DNA of 64,000 nucleotides, from assembly GCA_020226215.1 (NCBI GenBank), contig CM035233.1, positions 10,230,001 through 10,294,000 on the forward strand, given 5' to 3'. Position 1 is the first letter of the stretch; each line of letters starts with the position of its first letter. This document shows positions 33,615-44,711 of the stretch, one piece after another. Below the pieces are notes generated by a model, which ran no database searches, was not told where the DNA came from, and saw only the letters and a program-made list of their open reading frames with translations. A program made the translations under genes and the position numbers. This DNA comes from Sindora glabra (lineage: Eukaryota > Streptophyta > Magnoliopsida > Fabales > Fabaceae).

Positions 33615-35082
33615 TTATGTAGTTCGATTGATAATTTAAAAATTACATTTTCATAAAAATCTTACACTTGTTAATCATTATGCACATAAATATTTAAACC
33701 ATTTTATTAGTTTTTGTAGAAAATAAAAGCAAAGAAAACTAATAAATGAAAAGGGATAGAAAATTGGATTTTGCTTTGTGTGATTGTAGGGTAGAAAAGA
33801 TAAAAAAAGAAAAGGAATAAAAAAAATAACAAGAATACATCATTTTTATTTTCTTTGAAAACTTGAGAAGAAAAGCGATAGGAAATAGACATCAAAATAA
33901 ACTAACCTAATTGACTAAACTTACCAAGTTAACCAAATGAATAAAAATTATACGTCAAATCAGTCTTAGATTGAATTATTTTTTCACCAACTCAAGGCAA
34001 ATTGAATTGTTATAATATTAGTCTCAATTCGAGTCTGCGTTTGAGTCTTAGGTTATCTTTCATTTGATAGCTCTAAGCATGTTTTACAATTTATTATGCT
34101 TTATTATTTACTTATTTATTTATTTCTAATTTTATATCATTAGTTAATTAAAATCAATTATCATTATTATTATAGTGATTATTATTATTGAATATAATCA
34201 AAATAGTAAAAAAAATCAAATCATAATAAATTTTAATTTGAAAAGAATCACCCAATAAGAGGAGTAATCCTAGGAAACTTTCTAGGAAGAGTCACTTCTT
34301 ATATTTCAACTAAATAACTTTAAGTACTTCCTTAAAATTTTATATAAGAAGTTATTTTTTAGGAAATTTAATTTCTCGCAAAAAGTTACTTTCTATAGGA
34401 ACTAAATAACTCATTATATAGTTCTAGTGATAATTTAAAAATTGCATTTTCATAAAAATCTTGCACTTGTTAATCATTATGCACATAAATATTTGAACCA
34501 TTTTATTAGTTTTTGTAGAAAATAAAGGCAAATAAAAATAATAAATGAAAAGGGATAGAAAAATTGATTTTGCTTTATGTGATTGTAGGGTACAAAAAGA
34601 TTAAAAAAGAAAAGTAATAAAAAAAAAGAATACATTATTTTTATTTTCTTTGAAAACTTGAGAAGAAAAGTGATAGGAAATAGACATGTCAAAATGAACT
34701 AAACTAAACCTACCAAGTTAACCCAATGAATAAAAATTATATGTCAGACCAGTCATAAATTGGATTATTTTTTCACTAGCTCAAGGCAAATTGAATTATT
34801 ATAATACTAGTCTCAATCTGAGTTTGAGTCCGAGTCCAAGTCTGTGTCTAAGTCTAAGTCTTACGTTATCTTTCATCTGACGGCTCTAGGCACATTTTAC
34901 AATTTATTATACTTTATTATTATTACATTAATTATTTATTTATTACTAATTTTATATTATTAGTTAATTAAAATCAATTATCATTATTATTATTGTGATT
35001 ATTATTATTGAATGTAATTAAAATAGTAAAAAATAAATCAAATCATAAAAATTTTTATTATGAAAAAATATCCCAATAAGAG
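33485..35082 (+). repeat. 799-bp tandem segmental duplication
   Basis: Copy 1 (33485-34283) and copy 2 (34284 to about 35082) run in parallel from AGGAAGAGTCACTTCTTAT to CCCAATAAGAGGAGTAA, with matching points exactly 799 bp apart (33601/34400, 33485/34284). Identity is high, roughly 85-90% by eye. The unit includes the right half of a MITE and the beginning of the dispersed repeat also found at 19740. Confidence 0.9.
34816..34862 (+). repeat. Hexamer minisatellite, (AGTCTA/GAGTCC)n
   Basis: About seven units of a 6-bp motif (GAGTTT, GAGTCC, AAGTCT and variants). Copy 1 of the duplication has only about three units at 34023-34052, and the distant relative at about 19765 has one or two. Confidence 0.75.
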
Positions 35083-35161
35083 GAGTAAAAACCTATGGGA
35101 CTTGGGCAAAAAAATTTCATTATTAATTAAAATGGAAATAAATATTTTATTAACTAAATTT

Positions 35162-35163
<2 letters not shown>

Positions 35164-35206
<43 letters not shown>
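35164..35206 (+). repeat. (CT)n(AT)n compound microsatellite
   Basis: 27 bp of CT followed by 16 bp of AT, at the position where the relative at 20102 has a pure TA array. Confidence 0.95.
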
Positions 35207-35608
35207 GAATAGATACCTATTTTATATAATAGTGATAATTTATTATCCTAATTAATATATTTATTTAGTTATAATAATTATTTTATGTATTTTTCTTATA
35301 GTAGTTATTTTGTATTATTTATGTTAATTTTTAGGTTTTATGATAATTTTTTTAATTTTTCAAATAATTTTTATTAATTTTTAATTTTAATTTGATTATT
35401 TATTTTAACAATTTTTGTAATATATATTGAAAATATTAAATATATAAATTCATTAATTCTAATGTAGTTATTTATTTTGATAAAGTTATGTAATATATGT
35501 TCATAATATTTAATATATAAATTCATTAATTTTAGCATTAAAAATTATTTAATGTTTCTTGTATATATGATTTTAATATTATATATAATGAAGTATAATT
35601 TTAATACA

Positions 35609-35628
35609 TACACACACACACACACACA
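35609..35628 (+). repeat. (CA)n microsatellite
   Basis: About 20 bp of CA/AC, near the place where the related copy at 20527 carries AT repeats. Confidence 0.9.
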
Positions 35629-35850
35629 TGAACACATTAATAAAGTAATAATTTACTATTTACTAATACTATTAAGTTAAAAGGCTAATTCAATAATTCA
35701 ATAAGCTGACACTTATTAATTCTGAATCATTACCAAGTTGATTTACTATTATAATTTTTCATGCCAATTCTAGTACTAAGCTAAATAAAATTATATTAAT
35801 CTCATACCAATCTATTAGACCCAATTAATTTTGACATCTCAAAGTGCATA

Positions 35851-36442
35851 TAACTTTTTCTAGACGTGGCTATTTTTTATTGGTAGAAATTCCTTACTTA
35901 ACATCTTATTTGCATCTGAACACTGAAATTATTTTATTAATTTTTTTTTCATATCAGCATTTTCTCTATTCAATTAATTTCATATCATTTTAATTAGATA
36001 CAACTCATCATCTTTGTCAAAAAAAATTTGTATAGGTGAAGGTTTATTTACTTAATTTTATAGTAGATGGGTCAAATACAACTACTTTAAAATTGATGAA
36101 GGTAATTTCTATTTTTTTCTCTCTTATTAATTTAATATCAATAAAATAATAAAGAACATTTTAATAATTTTAATGAAAAAATATTAATTTAAAATATTTA
36201 AATCAACTCTATTTATTCTCTCTTTTTTCCACACTAAATATGATTATTAAATTAGAAATTAATAAAAATAACAAATTAACTATAATACTCTTTATTATTT
36301 TATTTTTATAAATTAGTATATATGATTTTTTTTGTCCAATTGAAAGATTGCAGGGCCATGAAGATTAGCAATCACTTTTAATCATATGTTATTTCTAAAA
36401 TCAAATTAATTTATTGCTAATAATCAAAATAGGCAACACGAT
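35851..36442. other. Gene-free AT-rich stretch
   Basis: Nothing recognised. Confidence 0.5.
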
Positions 36443-36946
36443 CATTTCTTTAAATATAAAATGCTAAACAAATTAACAAATTTCTAAATTATTTTTCGTA
36501 AAAAATTAATCAAACGAATTTGACAATTCATATAGACGTTCGATAAACAAATATCAATGGAAAAATCACAAGTAAATTCATTTCACATATGGCCAGCATT
36601 AAAAGGTAGCACGTCCTTTTATAAAAAGAAAAGTAGTATAAATAAGGTGACAAATTAACAAATTTCTAAATTATTTTTTGTAAAAAATTAATCAAACGAA
36701 TTTGACAATTCATATAGACGTTCGATAAACAAATATCATTTCTTTAAATATAAAATGCTAAACAAATTAACAAATTTCTAAATTATTTTTCGTAAAAAAT
36801 TAATCAAACGAATTTGACAATTCATATAGACGTTCGATAAACAAATATCAATGGAAAAATCACAAGTAAATTCATTTCACATATGGCCAGCATTAAAAGG
36901 TAGCACTTCCTTTTATAAAAAGAAAAGTAGTATAAATAAGGTGACA
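36443..36946 (+). repeat. Compound tandem duplication (A-B-C-B-A-B-C)
   Basis: Three blocks can be defined. A is a 26-bp TTTCTTTAAATATAAAATGC piece. B is about 87 bp, from CAAATTAACAAATTTC to CGATAAACAAATATCA. C is about 95 bp, from ATGGAAAAATCACAAG to TATAAATAAGGTGACA. They are laid out A B C B A B C. The outer period is 294 bp (36443/36737), with an extra B at 36651. Copies are almost identical, so the event is recent compared with the rest of the window. Block C ends with a TATAAATA box-like string, present twice (about 36638 and 36932). Confidence 0.92.
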
Positions 36947-37379
36947 CTTCCTTGATTTCTATAAAGAAATTGCGTACATGCGTTAAAATTTAATCTATTT
37001 AAGATTGTAAGTGTTGATAACTTTACAGTTTTAACTTATAAATAATATGCATAAAATTATTTATTAATTTTTTTGAAATGATCAAGTTTAGTATATCTTT
37101 TAACCAAATTTATTGATTTGGGTCGCCTAAATTTAGTATTAGAATTTTATAGCATAAATGGTAGTAAAGAGGAGAAGAGAAGGAAGATGAGAATGAATGA
37201 TTATGTAAGAGCTTCTCTGCTCATTTGGATGTTTAAATTAAAATATATAACTAATTATAATACTTTTTTACAATTTTACCTTTTATTAAAAAATAATTTA
37301 TTCATGTTGAAAATAATAAGCTAAATGTGTAAATTAAAATGAAACAAACGGTTAAAAGAATAAATTAAATAAAGAACTT
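36947..37379. other. Gene-free stretch
   Basis: No recognisable gene; a 68-codon open frame at 37118 has no familiar features. Confidence 0.5.
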
Positions 37380-38530
37380 TTCAATTTGGAAGACATAAAA
37401 AATTGAATGTTGGAGAGTTTTTAAGGGTTAACCATAACCTGCTATCATCTTTCTCTAGGGAAGGCTACGATGTCTTTAACCAAGCTTGGGTTCCAGAAAC
37501 CTAGAACACATGTTGGTATGTGATACAACCACATGGATAGTTGGCAGAGAAATTCGAATTTTTTATAGGCAAATTCTTCTAAGGATAATTACCAAGTAAC
37601 CCCAATTCAATTAAGTTTTTCCTTTAGCAATGACAATGGGAAGCCAGGCCTAGTTTCGGGTTCCATTTGGATGGAATCATTGGTTCAAAAGCCAATGCAA
37701 GTAAGACAAGGGTAGAGTAAGAATGACTAGCCTTTGAGCAATTGGGTAGCTAAGCTATCAAGGAGATTAGATTTAGGCTTTCAGTTCACGGTGAAACTCC
37801 AGACCTTCTTAACTTCTGTCGAGCAGTCGAGTCTTTGGTGTCGGTTCATTCCATGCCTTCGCATAAAAAAAAGTAACTCTCACTCTAAGCTCTTCAACTA
37901 CAGAGAATCTCCTTACTATTTCACTTCATTTGACAAGTTAACATCTTTATTTACTCAGAAAAGTAAGAAGAAAAAGTTGACTCTCAAGACTTGGAAAATG
38001 CTTTACCATTAAAAGAACCAAAATTCATGCTTAGAAGTCATTAAGCCTTGGAAAATGACTAAATGTATTGACAGAAGGAAAAGCCTTGAAGGAGAGTCTT
38101 AGATCAAAGGTCCCTGCCCGTAATCTTGTCAAGCAGTCCTAAGATCGTTGAGTTCGTATTTCGACCATTTCTCTTTTTATTTTGCCTACTCAACTCTCGT
38201 GCTCATGCATATGTTTCCTTCTAGTATTTACTATTAAAAACCCCTCTTTTATGATCCTAAGATCAAGATCTAACCTCTTCGTCCATTCCTTCTCTCTCTT
38301 TTCTCTCTCTTTCATTGTCTCTCTTTCATCTTAAAGGGATTTTGGTCTCACTTAAATCGGCAGCCTTCAATCAACCAAAGACTTGATCGAATTAGCCGAA
38401 AACGTAAATTTCAGGACAGATGTCGCACAAAACTTTTTCAACCTTTCCTTTTAAGCTTCTCCTGTATGTTCCAAACATTATTTTGCCTAAAAGATACCTT
38501 TTTCTTATGACTATGACACCTCAAAGATCA
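37380..38530. other. Less AT-rich block, possible organelle-derived (mitochondrial) insertion
   Basis: Base composition changes clearly from the surrounding DNA: mixed, balanced sequence such as GTCGAGCAGTCGAGTCTTTG, AAGCCAGGCCTAGTTTCG and CCTGCCCGTAATCTTGTC, then CT-rich stretches near 38280-38340. The texture resembles plant mitochondrial intergenic DNA. I recognise no gene in it; a 92-codon open frame (37734-38012) has no known domain. The call rests on composition and general resemblance only. A retrotransposon LTR is the main alternative. Confidence 0.35.
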
Positions 38531-39004
38531 TCTTAAAGGTTAAACTTCGCAAACTAGTTATGGGCTGATGCATTCTTTGTTTTTTCTTTTTTTAATTATC
38601 CCAGACTACAAAATAATTTTGTTTTGGTATTTTAAAAAGGAAAAAAAAATATCAAGCTAATTGATTAGTTTGGCATCTATAGCACTTTTTCAACTCAAAA
38701 AATTGAATTTATAAATTGAGAGCTTTTAGTTAAAGTGGTATTTGATATTTCTTAAATCTCTGGTCTTTACATTTGTATAGATACCTAGAAAAAAAAAAAA
38801 GAAAAGAAAAACTGAACCTATAAGTCGGTTTGAGAATTTTTTTTTTTTAACCAACATAACCATTAAACTTGCCAAGTCAATCTTATAGATTTAGTTCTAC
38901 TGGTTTGTCCAATAACTAAAATAAAAATTGTTTACAATCTCAATGATAAATGAAGACATCAAAGAAAAGAAATTTAATTTTTGAAAATTTTCAGGAATAA
39001 ATAT
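38531..39004. other. Gene-free AT-rich stretch
   Basis: Nothing recognised. 38855-38925 loosely resembles 33900-33950 (ACCAA..TAACC and CTTGCCAAGT words). Confidence 0.4.
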
Positions 39005-39400
39005 TACTATAATGGGCTAGGCTTCCATACCTATGTACTTTTCAGGATGTGCATACCCATGAAATAGATTAAATATTAACTTGTTGTATATTCCATTTTC
39101 AGCAACAATTATTTAATTAGTCAATTCTCTCTCCTACTTTAACCTTCACAACTATAAGTCACATCAAATAATATTAAATCATTTTCAATTTTGTATTGGA
39201 AATAAATAAAAGATGGTAGAAAAAAGATATTCTCACCAACAAATTAATTTCTTGACCACAGTGAAAAATCAAGAATTTTGTTCCGAATGATCCATGAAAA
39301 AATATTAAAGTAAACAAACTGATGACTTCAAACTAGGAGTTTGATGAGTATGCTGTTATCTATAGTGCTAATTAAACCGAATAATAAACCAATTTAACTT
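39005..39400 (+). repeat. Dispersed repeat, uninterrupted copy (empty-site relative)
   Basis: Runs from GGCTAGGCTTCCATACC to GACTTCAAACTAGG and TATAGTGCTAATTAAAC. It matches, in reverse complement, 49860-49659 and then, without a gap, 40395-40190. The Ty1/copia complex at 40401-49658 therefore sits inside the second copy. No coding potential; family unknown. Confidence 0.85.
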
Positions 39401-40189
39401 TCAAAAAACAATTTTTTTTTAAAATGTAACAGACTATAAAAGTTTAGTTAGTGTGAAAAGATCCTTATTCTTGTCAAATTGGCTGCAGATTGACACATAT
39501 TCTTTCATTTAAATATAAGTAATTAACTATCGTTAAAAAAAATATATATAAGCAATTAACTAATATACATATGCATGTTATTTTATACGATGCGACTAGA
39601 TGATAATACGCATATTGTGAACATCGGCAATTCCAAATCTTCAATGTACACTTGATGTGCATAAAAGTGACGGCTATAAGTTTATATTTTGGCTTTTTTG
39701 TGCGGACAATTTTCTTTTAGGAAGTGTAAAAATATTTAATGTCTTAAAAATCCAACTTGAATTATGCGGTTTATGTTAGATTTTTTGTTTGTAGACCTAT
39801 TAATTCAATAATAAAATAAGATATAAAAAAATTTAGCCTAATATTAAAGTGACTAAATATTTTAGGCCTAATGATAATCTAATCCAACTAATATGATAAA
39901 ATGTTATTAATATAAATAAGGGTCGCTACTCTTAAATCCTATAATTGATCTTGAACACTCCCCATTGGTGTTAGAAAGTCTCCCCAATCAAGTTCTCATC
40001 TAGGGTTGATAGGAGTCACAAATCCTTATTGGAATTCATGATCAAGACCAATCGTGAATAGTTTGTAATTTGTAATAAATTCTAATTTTATATTCGTATT
40101 ACAATAGATTTATCAGGTAACAATAATAAATCTTTTCACATTTAATATTATTTTTCTCACATGATTCAATTTGTGATATTATTTTATAA
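39401..40189. other. Gene-free stretch
   Basis: No gene seen. 39920-40100 is somewhat less AT-rich (GGGTCGCTACTC, CTAGGGTTGATAGG) but unrecognised. Confidence 0.45.
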
Positions 40190-40400
40190 AATTTTAATTT
40201 TAATAGTTTAATTTGCACTATAGTCAATGGCGCACTAATAATAAGCCTAGTTTGAAGTCATTGGTTAGTTTGATTTAATATTTTTTTCATTAATTATTTG
40301 GAACTCAATTGTTGATTCTTCATTGGTATTTTAATATGATCAACAAATTATTTTATTGATGATAATATCTTTTTAACACTTTTTACTTTATTTTTAATAC
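40190..40400 (-). repeat. Left part of the split dispersed repeat, ending in target duplication AATAC
   Basis: The reverse complement of this segment continues the match to 39190-39400 exactly where 49659 leaves off. 40396-40400 (AATAC) equals 49659-49663. Confidence 0.85.
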
Positions 40401-40652
40401 TGTTGTAAATTATAAAAGGGTAGAAAATCGGATTCATACATACCAGAATATTAGAAGAAAGCAAGGAAAATTCAAAATCTAATGTTTATTTTTACTGATT
40501 AGATTGACAATCACTCAGAAAGGCAAACTTGTTCATGGCCTAAATCTCTTTTTATGTGCAGAGAGAAAGATTCTTAAAGATTCTAACGAATGTTTTTGTT
40601 AACTAACCCTCTAAAATTCTTTCTTCTCCTTATTTATAGGCATTTTTCATAA
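40401..40652 (-). mobile_element. Copia LTR A (3' end of complex), partial
   Basis: Begins TGTTGTAAATTATAAAAGG on the plus strand and aligns to the middle LTR up to TATTTATAGGCATTTTT. The roughly 80 bp that should follow, including the LTR terminus and polypurine tract, is replaced by a short unrelated or duplicated CATAAGAGAATATAAT. Confidence 0.85.
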
Positions 40653-41740
40653 GAGAATATAATAGGATCCATACTCTCTTAGCATTTCATAAAAGAATAT
40701 AATCTTTTATACTCTGTAACAAATCATACAAAAAAATAGGCCGTGTGACCAATATATTTCAAGAACTCTTTGCTACACATCTATTAAGAATATATAACTT
40801 CTCATTAAATAATGGATCCTGAGTAGATTTTAAGTATGCAATACCCTAGATCATTTTATCATGTTTAAATTTCTCAAATGATCTCATTCATATTATTATA
40901 CACACTAGATATTGTATTCACAATTATAGACATACTATAACTAGTATACTAATGAATACAAACATAATGTGATGCATTTGATGATTTTCCTCTTTTCTTA
41001 GATCTCTCGATTTTAATTTAATTTGCTATTCTAGTAATATCTCACTAGACTGAATCTCTCATGATCCTTTAGTAGCATTCTAAAATAACAATCATTAAAT
41101 TTAAATCTCAAGAAATAGAATAGAGTTATAAGGGTACAAATATAAAGACTTTATTCCCTCAAAGGTCTCATATATCAAAGCTGAGATTTAGACTTTGATC
41201 ATCTATATTAGTCACAATTTGCACAAATGGTATGAAACATATGTTATAGTATTCTTTCTTTTTTCCATAGACCATATGTCTTTATATAATATATTAATAC
41301 CGTACAGATAATGGTTCATATATACTCAATGTCTAACTTAAGTTCACCAATCTACTCTTTCTCATTTTCATCAGAACTCATATCTAGCAATTTAGACAAA
41401 AGAAGTGAATTCCTTATTAATTCACTTGCAATCCTATATATGACCTCATCTTGTTCGTTAATAAGATGACATTCATATTTTAAGCTTAGCTTTCAATTTT
41501 TATTTAGATAAGAAGTTTAAAATTATCTCATCTTTTTTTAATTACAAAAATTGATAAGAGGTGATTACATGTGTAAGTGGGCTAATCTTCTATCTATCTG
41601 ACATACTTTTCAATAACTTAAAAATCTTTTAAGAAACATTCTTACATCTATATATGTAAACTTATAATAAACATATTTATTATTTAGATATTAATATTCT
41701 GTGAACATTGTTAAAAAATTACAACAATTGTATCAATATC
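40653..41740 (-). other. Long noncoding 3' region of the copia element, copy 1
   Basis: About 1.09 kb between the end of RNase H and the LTR, without coding sense. The same region recurs at 47292-48350 (same orientation) and at 43275-44155 (inverted). Its length is unusual for simple copia elements; long tails of this kind occur in some dicot copia families. Confidence 0.8.
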
Positions 41741-41979
41741 TTTGCAATCCTTGGGATTTCATGTGTTTTATAAATACATCCCAAGGAATAAGCTTAGTCA
41801 CAAGATCTACTACCATCTCCTGTATATAAATATATTTAATATTCACTTCTTTACATATAACTATATTTATCCTAAAGTTGTACTTTGTGTCTATGTGTTT
41901 AGTTTTGCAACAATATCTAAGATCCTTTGTATATGCTATTACTACTTAGTTATCATAGTTTACTAGAACTAGATCAACA

Positions 41980-43260
41980 ATGTTAGCATTTACACCTAAA
42001 TGATCTAAGAACCTTTTGAGCTACACTACTTCTTGTATTGCTACTGAAAATGCTACAAATTTAACTTCCATTGTGGATAAAGTTATGCATGATTATTTCT
42101 CACTACTCCAAGATATGACACCATTATTTAGTAAGAAGATGTGCCCAGAGGTAGACTTCCTTTCATCTAAGTCTCCTTCCTAATCAACATCATTTTAACT
42201 TTTCAATTACAAATCATTTCTTTCATAACATAATGAATAGTCAGCAGTACCTTTTAGATACCATAATATCCTTTTAACTATTTTCCAATATGTTAGGCTT
42301 GGGTTGAACTGATATTGTCTTACCATGCCAAGGGCAAGATAAATATCCAGCCTTATACAGATCATTGCATACATTAGACATCCAACTACACTTGCATAGA
42401 GAATTTTTCTCATATATGTTTCTTCTTATGGAGTCTTAGGACATATCATTTGGCACAGATTTTTACTTTTAGTAATAGGAGTGTCTATGGATTTATAATG
42501 CTACATTTAGAATTATTCAAGAATTTTGTTGATATAATGCTCTTATGACAGAGAAAATAATTTCTTTGAATAATTTCTTGAAATCTTAACTCCAAGAATA
42601 TATGCAACTTCACTTATATCTTTCATTTTAAAATTAGATGACAATTATCCTTTAATTTTATTAGCATACTCCTTGATATTTTTAGTTATAAGTATATAGT
42701 TAACATATAATGATAAAATTATAAACTTATCCTTGGACTTTTTTGTATATGCACAATGGTTTTCATCAATCATTATAAAATCATTTGACATTATTACATT
42801 GTAAAGATGAATATAACATTATCCTGAAGAATGTTTCAAGCCATATATAGACTTAAAAAATTTACGAACTTTGTTTTCTTGGCTTTCTTTAATAAAACTT
42901 ATTGCATGTAGATTTCCTCTTACAAATCTCCATTGAGAAATGTAGTTTTTACATTCATTTGATGTGATTCAAGGTCCATACTAGCAACTATAGTTAATAT
43001 CAAATGGATTGAGATGAATCTAACAATAGGTAAAAAGGTTTCCTCATAATCTCTTCCTTCCTGTTGTGTGTAGCCTTTTATTATTAGTTTAGCCTTATAA
43101 TTTTTAACAATGCCATTAGCCTTGTGCTTGATTTTGAGAACCAATTTATTCCCAATGACCTTACGTGTGTTTGGAAGATCAATAAGTTCCTAAACTTGAT
43201 TTGATCGCATAGACTTCATCTCTTCTTCTATTGTTTTTGTCTAATCCTCCTTACTAAGGC
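41980..43260 (-). pseudogene. Ty1/copia RT and RNase H remnant, copy 1
   Basis: RT and RNase H of a copia polyprotein. The RT entry block VLKIKHKANGIVKNYKAKLI, GYTQQEGRDYEETFLPIVRF and MDLESHQMNVKTTFLNGDL fills 43144-42920. The catalytic YVDD is degraded to YVNY (42707-42696). RT ends with ILYASVVGCLMYAMICIRLD and RILWYLKGTADYSLCYER (42413-42207). RNase H follows as DLDERKSTSGHIFLLNNGVI, WSSEK and LSTMEVKFVAFSVAIQEVV (about 42180-41990). Stops lie between the blocks. Integrase and protease are absent, replaced by the inverted segment to the right. Confidence 0.92.
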
Positions 43261-43274
43261 TAGGTTACATTTAT

Positions 43275-44340
43275 AATTGATAAGAAATGAGATAATTTTA
43301 ATCTTTTTATTTAAGTAATAATCAAAAGCTAAGCTTAAAATATGAATATTGCCTAAGGTCATATGTAAGATCATAAGTGAATTAATGAGAAATTCACTTC
43401 ATCTGTCTAAATTATTAGATATGAGTTCTGATAGAAAAAAAGAGTAGATTAGTGAACTCAAGTTAAACATTGAGCATGTCTGAACCATTATTTGTATAGT
43501 ATTAATACATTATATAAAGACATATACTCTCTGAAAAAGGAGGGAATATAATAAAAATGCGTTTCATGCCACGTGTGCAAATTGTAACTAATATAGGTGA
43601 TCAAAGTCCAAATCTCAACTTTGATGTGTGAAACCTTTGAGAGAATAAAGTCCTTATATTTGTACCCTTATGACTCTATTTTATTTCTTGAGATTTAAAT
43701 TTAATGATTGCTATTTTAGAATATTACTAAAGGATTATAAAAAATTCAATCTAGCGAGACATTACTAGAAAATCAAGTTAAATTAAAATTGAGAGATCTA
43801 AGAAAAAAGGAAGATCATTAAATGTATCACATTGTGTTTAAATTCATTAGTATACTAGTTATAATGTGTCTATAATTGTGAATATAATATCTAATGCATA
43901 TAATGCATATGAATGACATAATTTGAGAAATTCAAATATGATAAAATGATCTAAGGTGTTGCATACTTAAAATCTACTCAAGATCCATTGTTTATCAAGA
44001 AGTTATATGTTCTTAATAGATGTATACAAAGAGCTCTCAAAGTATGCTGGTCATATGGTCTATTTTCTTATATAATTTGTTACAAAATATAAGAGATAAT
44101 GTTCTTTTATGTAATATCAAGAGAGGATGGATCTCATTATATGCTAGTAGAAAATGTTGGATTATAGATCTAAGTTGCCCAAAATAAGTCCATAACCCAA
44201 TCCATACCCCGACCTAAGAAATGCCTATAAACAGGCATAAGAAAGAAATTCAAAGGGTTAGTTAACAAAAAACCTTCATTAGAATCATTAAAAAACTTTC
44301 TCTCTCTTCTCTTTGCATACAAAAGGTGATTTAAGTTATG
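43275..44340 (+). mobile_element. Inverted copia segment: 3' region plus LTR start
   Basis: On the plus strand this reproduces the 3' noncoding region (reverse complement of about 40670-41480) and, at 44156, an LTR start TGTTGGATTATAG. About 185 bp of LTR follow before an abrupt switch to minus-strand gag at roughly 44336-44345. It is thus opposite to everything else in the complex and replaces the gag C-terminus, protease and integrase region. Confidence 0.88.
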
Positions 44341-44711
44341 TCAAATTTAACCGTGATAGATCTTAGTTTGGTTACAGATATTTTACTAAACTTATTTTTT
44401 AGAGCAAACCACATATCCTTAGCCAAGTTGTAATTTCTGAATCCTCGCATGATGTAATTCTTCATGTTGCTCAGTAATGTAATGTAAGTAAAAGAATTTT
44501 TCCTTTTCCAAGCTTCATAAGCCTTTCAATTTCACCCATATTGGGTCATGTTTCCTACCTCAAGCTCTTCTAAGACAATATTAAGTGCTTATAAAGCCTC
44601 TTGTTCTTCTAGCACATGTTAGATTTTCATATTCCAAATTCCATAATCATCACCATTCAGTTTCTCACCCTTATTGAGTTCAGCAATAATGTTTTTGGAA
44701 GCAGTACCCAT
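44340..44711 (-). pseudogene. Ty1/copia gag N-terminal remnant
   Basis: From an ATG at 44711 the minus strand reads MGTASKNIIAELNKGEKLNG, DDYGIWNMKI, a stop, HVLEEQEAL, NIVLEELEVGNMTQYG, AYEAWKRKNSFTYITLLSN, MKNYIMRGFRNYNLAKDMWF and SVTKLRSITVKFD. This is the UBN2-type gag of plant copia elements. It breaks off at KFD, where inverted LTR sequence begins. Several in-frame stops. Confidence 0.88.

Larger units (their letters stand above)
34770..35850 (+). repeat. Dispersed repeat, copy 2
   Basis: Same element as 19740-20830, in the same orientation, starting inside copy 2 of the tandem duplication. Contains a compound CT/AT array (35164-35206) and a CA array (35609-35628). Nothing coding. Confidence 0.8.

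Noticed and set aside
33707..34692. Two similar minus-strand open frames (33707-33895, 34477-34692) as a duplicated gene pair
   Set aside because: They correspond because of the 799-bp tandem duplication; composition is phenylalanine-rich AT translation with no domain.
40401..44340. Inverted LTR-like ends considered as a foldback DNA transposon
   Set aside because: The arms are copia LTR plus 3'-region sequence, and the target duplication pairs 40396 with 49659, not with 44340.
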